Shown: in pieces, positions 7,669 through 19,277 of the stretch
How the letters are laid out: each line of letters begins with the position of its first letter
How positions within the stretch are numbered: the stretch's first letter is position 1
DNA from: an uncultured bacterium
GTDB taxonomy: Bacteria; Latescibacterota; UBA2968; UBA8231
NCBI GenBank assembly: GCA_937942165.1
Contig: CALDFW010000026.1
Coordinates: forward strand, 1-43,662
DNA: 43,662 nucleotides
Direction: 5' to 3'
Notes under the pieces: generated by a model
The model's input: only the letters and a program-made list of their open reading frames with translations
Told to the model about the DNA's origin: nothing
Database searches by the model: none
Position numbers and translations under genes: made by a program

Positions 7669-9648
7669 ATGAAACAGGCGATCCTCACGCACGCAATCCT
7701 CGCACTGCTCATCACGGCGCCCGTCAGCGGCGAGCGCCACCGGGCGTGGACGCAGTTTGGCTACGACGAATTGGCCGACGGCCGGGCGCACGGCGTCGCC
7801 ATCACGGCAGACGGCACGCTGCGGCCGGCCGCGACCCTCGACAGCTTTGCCACCGTGGACGCTGAGCGCATCTGGAATCTGGCACAGGACAACGCGGGCA
7901 CGCTCTATGCGGCTACCGGAGACAACGGTCGGCTCTACGCCATCGACGCGGAGGGAAACGGCACCCTGCTCTTTGATTCGCCGGAGATTTCCCTGCACAG
8001 CTTGGCCGTGGATAGAGAGGGAACGCTCTACGCCGGCAGCGCACCGGACGGCATCATCTACGCGATTCCCCGAGGTGGCCAGCCCACCGTCCTAGCGCAC
8101 ACTGGCAGCCACTACGTCTGGGATTTAGCCCTGGACGAGCGGGGCCGTCTGCATGCGGCTACCGGTGAACCGGCAAGCGTGCTGCGCATTGCAGACGACG
8201 GCACCGTTGAGACGCTGTTTAAACCGACCGATCGCCATCTGATGACCCTGCTCTTTGCCGACGGCGCGCTCTATGCCGGCAGCGCACAGAAGGGCCGCGT
8301 GTACCAGATCGACGACGATCGCGGCCGCCTCCTTTTTGAGGCGATCGAGGAGGAAATAAACGGACTCGTGCGCGACGATGCGGGGATGCTCTACGGAAGT
8401 GCTATCGGACGCGGAAACGGCGATGAAAACGGCCCAGCTCATTCGACCGTGTATCAGATCACGCCCGACGGCGCGGCGCGACGATGGTGGAGCGACGACC
8501 AGTCCATTCTGCGCGACATCGCCCCGATCGACGGCGGCCTATTGGTCGCTACCGACGAGGGGCGCGTGCTGCAATTAGACGCGCAGGGACGCCCGGGACT
8601 GCGAACGCAGGACGAGACCTTCCGCACCGGACGCATGCTGCAGACGGCCGACGGCGCAATCTACCTAGCAGCGGCCCATTCTGGGCAGGTCAGGCGGCTC
8701 GGCACGGCGCCGGCAGACGGCTACTACGAGTCGCGCGTTGAAGACTTTGTCGGCCACACGCAATGGGGACGCGTCGTCTGGCGCGGCAGCGGCGTCCAGC
8801 TGCAAACGCGCAGCGGCAACAGCCCCGAGCCAGACGCCACGTGGAGCGATTGGTCAGCAACGCTGCGAGAAAGCGGATCGATCATCCAGAGTCCGGCCGC
8901 GCGCTACGTGCAGTATCGCGTCGAGCTAGAGGGAAGCGGTGCCCATCTCGAGCACATCGCGCTGCACGGCCAGCGCGCCAATTTGCCGCCGCAAATCGCT
9001 GCGCTGGAAATCCAACCCTATCGCACACCGCAGGGGCGCAGCGGCAATGGGCAGCAGCAGCAGGCGGCCCAGCAGCAGCGCAGCGGAGGCGCCACGCAGG
9101 CGCGCAGCCTCTATCGCCTGCGCTGGCAGGCCAGTGATCCCAATGGAGAAGAGCTGCTCTACGACCTCTACCTGCGCGGCGAGGGCCAGACGGAGTGGAA
9201 AGAGGCCCACAGGAACGAGGAGCGCACCTCGCTGCTGTGGGAAACGGCGACGATGCCCGAAGGATGGACACAGCTCAAATTAGTCGCTTCGGATCGCGGA
9301 GAGAACCCAACAGAAGAGGCGCTGTCGAGCGAGTATATAAGCCCGCTTTTCGCCATAGACAACAGTCCGCCGCGCATTGAGATCAGCGCGCGCGTGCGGG
9401 GCGCTGACGTGGAGCTCAGCCTCGACGTCAGCGACCGCATATCGGCCCTAAAAAAAGTGCAGTACAGCGTCGACTACGGCGATGAGGAGTATGCCGTGGC
9501 CGCAGCAGACGGCGTGTATGATAGCCGGGACGAACGGGCCCAGTGCACCATCTCAAACCTAGCGGCCGGCGAACACGTAATTGCCGTGCAGGCGTGGGAT
9601 GCATTGGACAATATTGGCACCCAGCAAGTCGTCGTCCATATCGATTGA
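7669..9648 (+). CDS. Exported beta-propeller protein with Ig-like C-terminus
   Basis: A 659-residue secreted or periplasmic protein of unknown function. A signal peptide (about 1-20) is followed by repeated blades with the theme 'D..GTLYA.....G.IY.I...G', for example GTLYAATGDNGRLYAID and GTLYAGSAPDGIIYAI, covering roughly 60-350 and typical of NHL/SMP-30-like propellers. A Gln-rich low-complexity linker lies around 460-478 (GNGQQQQAAQQQ). The C-terminal third looks like one or two fibronectin/Ig-type beta domains (LRWQASDPNGEELLYDLYLRG and a final HVIAVQAWDALDNIG strand set). It starts 19 bases after the S55 peptidase gene with a GGAGA before the ATG and ends 11 bases before ribD, so all three are probably cotranscribed. 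It may be a partner or target of the peptidase; that is only inferred from position. Confidence 0.8.
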   Translation: MKQAILTHAILALLITAPVSGERHRAWTQFGYDELADGRAHGVAITADGTLRPAATLDSFATVDAERIWNLAQDNAGTLYAATGDNGRLYAIDAEGNGTLLFDSPEISLHSLAVDREGTLYAGSAPDGIIYAIPRGGQPTVLAHTGSHYVWDLALDERGRLHAATGEPASVLRIADDGTVETLFKPTDRHLMTLLFADGALYAGSAQKGRVYQIDDDRGRLLFEAIEEEINGLVRDDAGMLYGSAIGRGNGDENGPAHSTVYQITPDGAARRWWSDDQSILRDIAPIDGGLLVATDEGRVLQLDAQGRPGLRTQDETFRTGRMLQTADGAIYLAAAHSGQVRRLGTAPADGYYESRVEDFVGHTQWGRVVWRGSGVQLQTRSGNSPEPDATWSDWSATLRESGSIIQSPAARYVQYRVELEGSGAHLEHIALHGQRANLPPQIAALEIQPYRTPQGRSGNGQQQQAAQQQRSGGATQARSLYRLRWQASDPNGEELLYDLYLRGEGQTEWKEAHRNEERTSLLWETATMPEGWTQLKLVASDRGENPTEEALSSEYISPLFAIDNSPPRIEISARVRGADVELSLDVSDRISALKKVQYSVDYGDEEYAVAAADGVYDSRDERAQCTISNLAAGEHVIAVQAWDALDNIGTQQVVVHID

Positions 9649-9659
9649 GCAGACGCGTA

Positions 9660-10757
9660 ATGAGCGAACACGAAGCCTATATGCGACGCGCGCTGGCGCT
9701 GGCGCGACGCGCGCGCGGGCGCGCCAACCCCAATCCCACCGTGGGCGCTGTCGTCGTGCGCGGGGGACGCATTGTCGGCGAGGGCGTTACCAGCCCCGTC
9801 GGCGGGCCGCACGCCGAGATTAACGCCTTTGCCAAAGCGGGAAAGCATACGCGCGGCGCGACGCTCTACGTAACCTTGGAACCCTGCGCTTTCCAGGGTC
9901 GCACGCCGCCCTGCTGCAATGCCGTCGTCGACGCGGGCATAGGCGAAGTATATTGTGCCTTGCAGGACCCCGACCCGCGCGTCAACGGACGGGGTATCGC
10001 CCATATGAGGCGGCGCGGGATCTCCGTTAGGACGGGCCTCTTGAGCGAGCAGGCCGCCCAGCTACACGCCGCCTACATCACACATCGCACCCAGCAGCGC
10101 CCCCACACCATTCTCAAACTGGCGCAAACGCTCGACGGCCGCATTGCCGCACGCGGGGGCGATGCGCGCTGGATAACCGGCGAAGAGGCAAGGCGGCACG
10201 CCCATCGCTGGCGCTCGTACGTGGACGCCATTGCCGTTGGAGCCAACACGCTCTTATCCGACGATCCGCAGCTGAGCGTGCGCCACGTGCGGGGTCGCAG
10301 TCCGCGCCCCATCGCAATCGACGGTCGACTGCGCGCCCACCCCGACGCCCAGCTCTTTGCCCGACCGGGCGCCATCTTGGCCACCGGCCAGCGCAGTCCA
10401 GCCGCCAAGCGCCGAGCCATCGCAGCGGCCGGCGCAGCCGTCTGGACTTTTCCCACGCGCGGCGGTCACATCGACTTGCGCGACTTTGCTCGGCGCGCCG
10501 CCGAAGAACACATTACCAGCCTGATTGTTGAGGGCGGAGGCCAGCTTGCCGCTGCCTTCCTGCGGGCCCAGCTAGTGGACCAAGTCCATATCTACCTGGC
10601 CCCGCGCATTTTAGGCGAAGGCATTGCAGCCATCGCCGACCTGCGCGTCGAACGCATTGCAGACAGCCTGACGCTCAAGAACGTGCACACGCGCACGCTG
10701 GGCGCAGATCTACTCTACACAGCCGAGGTGGAATACCCGTGTTCACAGGAATCGTAG
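9660..10757 (+). CDS. ribD: Bifunctional riboflavin deaminase/reductase RibD
   Basis: A 365-residue enzyme performing steps two and three of riboflavin synthesis: deamination of the GTP cyclohydrolase II product, then reduction of its ribose side chain. The N-terminal deaminase domain has the zinc site His51-Ala-Glu53, Cys76 in LEPC and Cys85 in GRTPPC. The C-terminal reductase domain includes KLAQTLDGRIA, ARWITGEEAR, AIAVGANTLLSDDPQL and VEGGGQLAAAFL. The ATG at 9660 gives the standard N-terminus; a longer open frame upstream overlaps the propeller gene and is not conserved. First gene of the gapless rib cluster; its end overlaps ribE by 19 bases. No FMN riboswitch precedes it. Confidence 0.95.
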   Translation: MSEHEAYMRRALALARRARGRANPNPTVGAVVVRGGRIVGEGVTSPVGGPHAEINAFAKAGKHTRGATLYVTLEPCAFQGRTPPCCNAVVDAGIGEVYCALQDPDPRVNGRGIAHMRRRGISVRTGLLSEQAAQLHAAYITHRTQQRPHTILKLAQTLDGRIAARGGDARWITGEEARRHAHRWRSYVDAIAVGANTLLSDDPQLSVRHVRGRSPRPIAIDGRLRAHPDAQLFARPGAILATGQRSPAAKRRAIAAAGAAVWTFPTRGGHIDLRDFARRAAEEHITSLIVEGGGQLAAAFLRAQLVDQVHIYLAPRILGEGIAAIADLRVERIADSLTLKNVHTRTLGADLLYTAEVEYPCSQES

Positions 10758-11380
10758 AGGAAGTAGGCCACGTGCGCCACATCGCCCGCCAGGGTGAATT
10801 CCAGCGCATGCAGATAGCGGCCCAACGCGTCTTGGAAGACGTCAAAATGGGCGATAGCATCAACGTGGACGGCGTCTGTCAAACCGTCGTTCACTTTGAC
10901 GCGCAGAGCTTTAGCGTGGAGACCGTATCCGAAACGCTCTCCCGCACCACGCTCGGACAGTTTCAGAGCGGCCGACCCGTCAATCTGGAGCGGGCCCTGT
11001 GCCCCGGCGATCGCCTGGGCGGACACATTGTGCAGGGGCACGTCGACGGAGTGGGCCACGTCCGTTCCGTGCAGGAACGCCAGGGCGAGTGGCGCATCCA
11101 AATTACGGCCCCCTCCGCCCTGCACCGCTACATTGCTGAGAAGGGATCTATCACGATTGACGGTACCAGTTTAACCGTGGCCGAACTGAGCGACGAGGGG
11201 TTTACGATTTCCGTTATCCCCCATACATTTGATCAGACCGTGCTCAGCCAGCGACGCACCGGCGACGCGGTCAATCTCGAAGTCGACGTGCTTGCCCGCT
11301 ACATAGAACGTCTGCTCGCCGCCGGCGCGGATTCCAGTGCCGGACTAAGCTTTGAATCACTGCGTAGTATGGGATACTAG
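10739..11380 (+). CDS. ribE: Riboflavin synthase, alpha chain
   Basis: A 213-residue enzyme that dismutates two 6,7-dimethyl-8-ribityllumazine molecules into riboflavin and the pyrimidinedione precursor. It has the two tandem lumazine-binding barrels: the first starts MFTGIVEEVG and contains VNLERAL, the second starts after GGHIVQGHVDGVG and ends VNLEVDVLARY. The length is normal for the family. The GTG start at 10739 lies inside the 3' end of ribD (19-base overlap), and the stop TAG is followed directly by the ATG of ribBA, so translation of the cluster is tightly coupled. Confidence 0.96.
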   Translation: MFTGIVEEVGHVRHIARQGEFQRMQIAAQRVLEDVKMGDSINVDGVCQTVVHFDAQSFSVETVSETLSRTTLGQFQSGRPVNLERALCPGDRLGGHIVQGHVDGVGHVRSVQERQGEWRIQITAPSALHRYIAEKGSITIDGTSLTVAELSDEGFTISVIPHTFDQTVLSQRRTGDAVNLEVDVLARYIERLLAAGADSSAGLSFESLRSMGY

Positions 11381-12640
11381 ATGCCGGATTTTAACACTAT
11401 AGACGAAATCGTGGAAGACCTGCAAAACGGCCGCATGGTCGTCGTCGTCGACGAGCGGGCCACCAGCGGTGAAGGGGACGAAATCGTCGGCGAAGGCGAG
11501 CTGATGATGATCGCCGAGCTGGCCACGGCTGAAACCATCCATTTCATGGCGCGGCACGCCGGCAGTGCTCCCACGGTGGCAGCCACGCGCGCCCATTTGG
11601 AGCGGCTTGGCATACAGGAAATCAACACGAATGCGCGCGGACCGCGCGGTGCCTCAATTATGGTCTCGGTCAACGCGCGCGATGTCGAGGGCACCGGCGT
11701 CTCGGCGCGAGATCGCGCCCAGACCATCCGCCGTCTAACCGACGCGAAGAGCACGCCCGACGACTTTGTGCAACCCGGACACGTCACGCCGCTCATGGCG
11801 CAGACCGGGGGCGTTCTCAAGCGCGCTGGCCACACGGAAGCCGCCGTCGACCTGGCACAGATGACCCACTGCCAGCCGGTGGCGCTGATGGCCGCCATTT
11901 TAGACGAGGACGGCAACGTGGCTGACACGCCCTGCCTGCTCGAATTTGCCAGACAGCACGACTTTAAAATCGCGACGATTCACGACCTAATCGCCCATCG
12001 CCGCCGCACGGAGAAGCTCGTTCACTGCGAAGCCATCTCACCCATGCCAACGCAGTTTGGCCAATTTACGGCCTACGCCTATCGGAGCCTGGTCGACAAC
12101 AACCCCTATCTCGCCCTGGTCTACGGCGACGTGAGCGACGGGGAAGATACGCTCGTCCGCATGCACTCGGGGTGCCTGACGGGCGACGCGCTGGGCTCTA
12201 TGCTGTGCGACTGCGGTGAGCAGCTGCAGCGGTCCATGCAAATGATCGTCAACGAGGGGCGCGGCGTCATTGTTTACATACAGCACCACGAAGGACGCGG
12301 CATCGGTATCTTACACAAGCTCAAAGCGTATGAGCTGCAGCAGAGCAAGGGGCTCGACACGATCGAAGCCAACCACGCGTTGGGCCATCCCACCGACTCG
12401 CGCGACTACGGCATTGGCGCTCAGGTGCTGCACGATCTCGGCTTGCGCAAGGTGCGTTTTTTGACCAACAATCCCAAAAAGCGCGTCGGTCTCGAGGCCT
12501 ATGGTCTGTCCGTCGTTGAGCAGGTCTCCATCGAGTCGACGCCCAATCCGCACAACCTGCGCTACCTTGAAACAAAGCGCGACAAAATGGGACATATTAC
12601 GCTGCTACCTGGCAGCGAACTCGAGAAAGGAAACGGCTAA
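11381..12640 (+). CDS. ribBA: RibBA: GTP cyclohydrolase II with a DHBP-synthase domain of altered active site
   Basis: A 419-residue two-domain protein. Residues 215-415 are GTP cyclohydrolase II, the first committed step of riboflavin synthesis: zinc ligands Cys265, Cys276 and Cys278, EGRGIG, KAYELQ with the conserved Tyr, PTDSRDYG with the catalytic Asp/Arg pair, and TNNPKK. Residues 1-210 have the DHBP-synthase fold signatures TGVSARDRAQTI, QPGHVTPL and GVLKRAGHTEAAVDL. However, the usual acidic loop DDEDRENEGD is replaced by a longer Gly/Glu-rich stretch (24-40) with no Arg-Glu pair, and the Glu of the family's CEI motif is Ala172. By family knowledge these are substrate and metal contacts, so this half may be inactive or changed. 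It starts directly after the ribE stop and is directly followed by ribH. Confidence 0.93.
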   Translation: MPDFNTIDEIVEDLQNGRMVVVVDERATSGEGDEIVGEGELMMIAELATAETIHFMARHAGSAPTVAATRAHLERLGIQEINTNARGPRGASIMVSVNARDVEGTGVSARDRAQTIRRLTDAKSTPDDFVQPGHVTPLMAQTGGVLKRAGHTEAAVDLAQMTHCQPVALMAAILDEDGNVADTPCLLEFARQHDFKIATIHDLIAHRRRTEKLVHCEAISPMPTQFGQFTAYAYRSLVDNNPYLALVYGDVSDGEDTLVRMHSGCLTGDALGSMLCDCGEQLQRSMQMIVNEGRGVIVYIQHHEGRGIGILHKLKAYELQQSKGLDTIEANHALGHPTDSRDYGIGAQVLHDLGLRKVRFLTNNPKKRVGLEAYGLSVVEQVSIESTPNPHNLRYLETKRDKMGHITLLPGSELEKGNG

Positions 12641-13108
12641 ATGCCCAGAGTGCACGAAGGAAAACTCAATGCGCAGGGAAAGCGCTTCGCCCTAGTCGTC
12701 AGCCGCTTTAACGATTTGGTAACGACGCGACTGCTCGACGGAGCACTGGACTGCCTGCAGCGCCACGGTGCAGCCGACGAGGACATAGAAGTAGCCTGGG
12801 TGCCAGGCGCATTCGAACTGCCCATCGTCGCGCAAAAGATGGCTCAGACGGGACGCTTTGACGTCGTGACCTGCCTCGGCTGTATCGTGCGCAGCGACAC
12901 GCCCCATTTCGACTACGTGGCGGGAGAATCGTCCAAGGGAATAGCACGCGTGGGCCTAGATACGGGCGTCCCCATCACGTTTGGCGTCATCACCGCAGAC
13001 ACCGTAGACCAAGCCGTGCAGCGAGCCGGCGTGAAGTCGGGCAATCGCGGCTGGGACGCCGGTATGAATGCCGTGGAGATGGCCAGCCTAGTGGCCGCTA
13101 TCGAATAG
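12641..13108 (+). CDS. ribH: 6,7-dimethyl-8-ribityllumazine synthase
   Basis: A 155-residue enzyme that condenses the ribityl pyrimidinedione with 3,4-dihydroxy-2-butanone 4-phosphate, the step before riboflavin synthase. The visible family signatures are SRFNDLVTTRLLDGA near the N-terminus, VPGAFELPIVAQKM, the phosphate/His block SDTPHFDYVAGESSKG, and GVPITFGVITADT. The length and motifs match icosahedral or pentameric lumazine synthases. Its ATG directly follows the ribBA stop, and its own stop is directly followed by nusB. Confidence 0.96.
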   Translation: MPRVHEGKLNAQGKRFALVVSRFNDLVTTRLLDGALDCLQRHGAADEDIEVAWVPGAFELPIVAQKMAQTGRFDVVTCLGCIVRSDTPHFDYVAGESSKGIARVGLDTGVPITFGVITADTVDQAVQRAGVKSGNRGWDAGMNAVEMASLVAAIE

Positions 13109-13573
13109 ATGGAAGAAGACGATTTTTTCGGTGACGGCTCATCGGCCGACGAGGCCCCGCCCGACAACCGCAGCGGGGCGCGCCAAGTCGCCCTGCAGGC
13201 GCTGTATTGGGAGGCGAGTCACTCGGGCAGAGCGGAAGATGCCGTAGGCGAGCTGTGCAGCCGCTTCGACCTCTCGTCGGGCGTGCGTACATTTGCCGGC
13301 ACACTGGTCGACTGCGTGCACGCGCACGGGGAAGAGATCGACCACCTCATCGCCGAGACCTCTACCCGGTGGAGCCCGGAACGCATCGCCCGAATGGACC
13401 GACTCATTCTGCGCATGGGTCTTGCGGAAATGCTGCACGTAGGAGACGTGCCGGCGCGCGTAGCCATTGATGAAGCCGTCGATCTCGCGCGTGCATTCAG
13501 CACGGATAAATCCTACGCGTTTGTAAACGGCATCCTGGATGCCGTCGCCAAGAGCAGGGCGCTCAACGTCTGA
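13109..13573 (+). CDS. nusB: Transcription antitermination factor NusB
   Basis: A 154-residue all-helical protein that, with NusE/S10, binds boxA RNA for rRNA antitermination. A family match is visible in RQVALQALYW, the central VRTFAGTLVDCVHAHGEEID, WSPERIARMDRLILRMGLAEML and the end VAIDEAVDLARAFSTDKSYAFVNGILDAV. The first 20 residues are acidic and not conserved. Its ATG abuts the ribH stop, so it is the last gene of the rib cluster; ribH-nusB adjacency is common across bacteria. A 96-base gap follows before secA. Confidence 0.95.
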   Translation: MEEDDFFGDGSSADEAPPDNRSGARQVALQALYWEASHSGRAEDAVGELCSRFDLSSGVRTFAGTLVDCVHAHGEEIDHLIAETSTRWSPERIARMDRLILRMGLAEMLHVGDVPARVAIDEAVDLARAFSTDKSYAFVNGILDAVAKSRALNV

Positions 13574-13669
13574 TCGGCGAAAGCCACCGGTCGCATCGCG
13601 CGCTGCTGACGTGCCCCGTCGCCGGCCCAATGCCGGATATGAGCACAAGGACATAATTAGAGGGAAATC

Positions 13670-16972
<3,303 letters not shown>

Positions 16973-16981
16973 CCAGACGAG

Positions 16982-17010
16982 CCGGCGCTCCCGCCCGCGC
17001 ACAGCGCCGG
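16982..17010 (+). other. GC-rich hairpin between secA and the glycosyltransferase gene
   Basis: A perfect 8-bp inverted repeat CCGGCGCT/AGCGCCGG with a 13-base loop begins 10 bases after the secA stop. There is no U-run, so it is not a canonical terminator; it could protect the 3' end of secA mRNA. Confidence 0.35.
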
Positions 17011-17064
17011 GTGAATACAGCGCCCGTCGTCCGGCTACGAGTCTGAGAAAGCGGCCAAACGAGC

Positions 17065-18549
17065 ATGGAATTGTGGCAACAGGTCTGTTTAGTAGCCTAT
17101 TGTTGCGTCGTAGCCGTGCTCGGCCTGTACGGCTTTCACCGCTATTTGCTGCTGCGGCTATTTCACCGACATCGGCGCGATACGGCCGCTCCGCACAGCC
17201 GCTTCACAGCGCTTCCTCCCGTCACGATCCAGCTTCCGCTTTACAACGAGTTCCACGTAGTCGAGCGCCTGCTGGACGCGGTCGCCCAAATAGACTATCC
17301 GCGCAACCTGCTCCAGGTGCAGGTCCTCGATGACTCCACCGATGCGACGCGTCAGAAAGCGCAGCAGTGCTGCCAACGGCTGCAGCGCAGCGGCCTAGAT
17401 ATCCACTACCTGCATCGCGCGGAGCGGACGGGCTTTAAAGCCGGTGCGCTGGCGGCAGGTCTCGCTTCGGCTACGGGGGAATTTGTGCTTATCCTAGATG
17501 CCGACTTTGTCCCTCCCGCCGACTTGCTGCACAGGACTATTCACCAGTTCACCGACCCGCAGATCGGCATGGTGCAAACGCGCTGGGGCCATCTCAACCG
17601 AGAGCACTCGCTCCTCACGCGCATCCAGTCGATTTTCCTAGACGGTCACTTTGTCATCGAGCACACGGCGCGCAGCCGCTCGGGGCGCTTCTTTAACTTT
17701 AACGGGACGGGCGGCATCTGGCGCAAGGCGGCCATCGCCGAGGCCGGCGGCTGGCAGCACGACACGCTCACAGAAGACCTCGACTTGAGCTACCGCGCCC
17801 AGCTGGCGGGCTGGCGCTTTCTCTTTCTCTCGGACGTGGAGGTTCCCGGCGAGATTCCCGTGGAAATCAACGGCTTTAAGTCGCAGCAGCACCGCTGGAC
17901 CAAAGGCGCTGTCCAAGTGGCCAAAAAGCTCCTATTTCGCATCTGGCGCAGCGATGCAGCCGTAAAGGCCAAAGTTGAAGCGACCTTCCACTTAACGGCC
18001 AATATATGCTATGTACTAATGCTCCTCATGGCCTTGCTCACTCTGCCCGTCCTAAATATCCGCACGCATTTGGGCTGGGAGCGCCTGCTCATTATAGATC
18101 TGCCTCTGTTCTCCTTTGCGACCATGGCCATCTCCGGTTTCTACCTGGCATCACAGCGCGCGCTCTATCCGGACTGGAAGCGCCAGATCAAGCTGCTACC
18201 GATGCTTATGGCAATGGGAATGAGCCTGTGCATTAACAACACGCGAGCCGTCATTGAAGGCTGGATTGGCTATGAGACCCCCTTTTTACGCACGCCTAAA
18301 TACGGGGTGACCAACGCGACCCACGCCCCGCACAAACCGCTGTACTCAAGTCGACGCACCGTGCTTGCACTGGGCGAATTGGGTATGGCCGCCTATTTCG
18401 CATATGCGCTATACCAAGCCTGGCATACCGAACTGTATATGGGACTGCCGTTCCTACTTCTGTTCCTGACCGGATTCCTCTACACCGGACTGCTGTCCAG
18501 CACGCAGGAGTGGCTATCCCGAATGCGCTCAGAGCCGCAGCCCACATAA
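17065..18549 (+). CDS. Processive membrane glycosyltransferase, GT2 (cellulose synthase/CslA-like)
   Basis: A 494-residue inner-membrane enzyme. One N-terminal membrane segment (about 8-28) leads to a cytoplasmic GT-A domain: VTIQLPLYNE, LDDSTDATR, FKAGALAAGL, the DxD motif LDADF, LTEDLDLSYRAQ (catalytic base region) and SQQHRWTKG, which is the Q-x-x-R-W motif of processive beta-glycan synthases. Four or five C-terminal membrane segments follow from about residue 315. It should polymerise and extrude a beta-linked polysaccharide or glycolipid; sugar identity is unknown. It lacks the PilZ domain of bacterial BcsA. It starts 92 bases after secA without a strong Shine-Dalgarno and is closed by a strong terminator. 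Confidence 0.88.
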   Translation: MELWQQVCLVAYCCVVAVLGLYGFHRYLLLRLFHRHRRDTAAPHSRFTALPPVTIQLPLYNEFHVVERLLDAVAQIDYPRNLLQVQVLDDSTDATRQKAQQCCQRLQRSGLDIHYLHRAERTGFKAGALAAGLASATGEFVLILDADFVPPADLLHRTIHQFTDPQIGMVQTRWGHLNREHSLLTRIQSIFLDGHFVIEHTARSRSGRFFNFNGTGGIWRKAAIAEAGGWQHDTLTEDLDLSYRAQLAGWRFLFLSDVEVPGEIPVEINGFKSQQHRWTKGAVQVAKKLLFRIWRSDAAVKAKVEATFHLTANICYVLMLLMALLTLPVLNIRTHLGWERLLIIDLPLFSFATMAISGFYLASQRALYPDWKRQIKLLPMLMAMGMSLCINNTRAVIEGWIGYETPFLRTPKYGVTNATHAPHKPLYSSRRTVLALGELGMAAYFAYALYQAWHTELYMGLPFLLLFLTGFLYTGLLSSTQEWLSRMRSEPQPT

Positions 18550-18553
18550 AAAA

Positions 18554-18590
18554 AGCCCCCGACCTTAATGGGTCGGGGGCTCAGCTTTTT
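18554..18590 (+). terminator. Bidirectional intrinsic terminator
   Basis: An 11-bp perfect stem (AGCCCCCGACC/GGTCGGGGGCT) with a 6-base loop, an A-run before it (18548-18554) and a T-run after it (18586-18590). It closes the plus-strand glycosyltransferase gene and, read the other way, the minus-strand lipoprotein gene that ends at 18607. Confidence 0.9.
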
Positions 18591-18606
18591 CACGTCTCTG
18601 TCCATC

Positions 18607-19092
18607 TTATTCTTCGGGCCAGGCCAGGGGAAAGGGATCCTCTATTTTCTTTTGCAGCCAGAGGACGTCGAGCGCCGTGTGGTGCGCTCTGGTTCTCTTC
18701 TCCAAGTGACGTATGGCGATAGATACATTACCCCGCTCGTTTCTCAGCGGCTTACCCGTATCTACGGCCAGCTCGTTGGCCTGAGACACCTTACTCACAT
18801 ACGTCTTATGCGTCTGCCGAAGACGTCGATACTCCAGATTTACGGGATCGATTTTTTCTATATCGCTGATGTAGGCCGCTATGAATTGCCGCACCTGCTC
18901 TAAATCTTCTGCCGATACGTCTATGCTCGGATCATCAAGACGCTCAATCTGACCCATGATCTCGCGATTTCTGCCATCAAACTCCTTGAGCTTGCCCGCG
19001 TAGTCGGCCAGCTCCACCTTTTCTGCCTGGCCTCCATCGCCGCAGGCCGTTAGGCCTATTGCCAGAGCCAACATGGTCACCGATCTCAGCAT
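18607..19092 (-). CDS. Small predicted lipoprotein of unknown function
   Basis: A 161-residue protein with a lipoprotein signal: a hydrophobic run followed by the lipobox Leu-Thr-Ala-Cys17. The mature part is charged and mostly helical (for example LKEFDGRNREIMGQIERL and LEQVRQFIAAYISDIEKID), suggesting a helical bundle or coiled coil on the periplasmic side of a membrane. I do not recognise a family. The ATG at 19092 has an excellent AGGAGGG four bases upstream. It is monocistronic, with its own promoter (19158-19186) and a shared bidirectional terminator, and lies divergent from purC. Confidence 0.82.
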   Translation of the reverse strand: MLRSVTMLALAIGLTACGDGGQAEKVELADYAGKLKEFDGRNREIMGQIERLDDPSIDVSAEDLEQVRQFIAAYISDIEKIDPVNLEYRRLRQTHKTYVSKVSQANELAVDTGKPLRNERGNVSIAIRHLEKRTRAHHTALDVLWLQKKIEDPFPLAWPEE

Positions 19093-19157
19093 GATACCCT
19101 CCTATCATCAGTTCTCGTCGCATGGTTGTATTGCGCAATAACGTGCCTCGGTGCCCC

Positions 19158-19186
19158 AAGATACGCCGCGCGAGGGCGAAAATCAA
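19158..19186 (-). promoter_or_regulatory. Promoter for the minus-strand lipoprotein gene
   Basis: On the minus strand: TTGATT (19186-19181), 17-base spacer, TATCTT (19163-19158), about 65 bases before the ATG at 19092. Confidence 0.55.
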
Positions 19187-19205
19187 GCTACATTCAGACC
19201 GCGTA

Positions 19206-19233
19206 TTGACGTTGAGCGCAGCGCGCATATATT
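19206..19233 (+). promoter_or_regulatory. Promoter for purC
   Basis: TTGACG (19206-19211), 16-base spacer, TATATT (19228-19233), about 45 bases before the purC ATG. It points away from the lipoprotein promoter at 19158-19186. Confidence 0.6.
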
Positions 19234-19277
19234 TGCCCGATTCTCACGCTAAACGCCCCACAGGAACGAGCGCCGTT

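Noticed and set aside
8763-9137. Alternative 124-codon frame over the Gln-rich linker of the propeller gene
   Set aside because: GC-rich, Arg/Ala-heavy shadow translation inside a well-supported gene.
9649-9659. FMN riboswitch before ribD
   Set aside because: Only 11 bases separate ribD from the propeller gene and the upstream sequence is coding, so there is no room for an RFN element.
16982-17010. Intrinsic terminator after secA
   Set aside because: A good GC stem is present but no U-run follows, so it is listed only as a hairpin.
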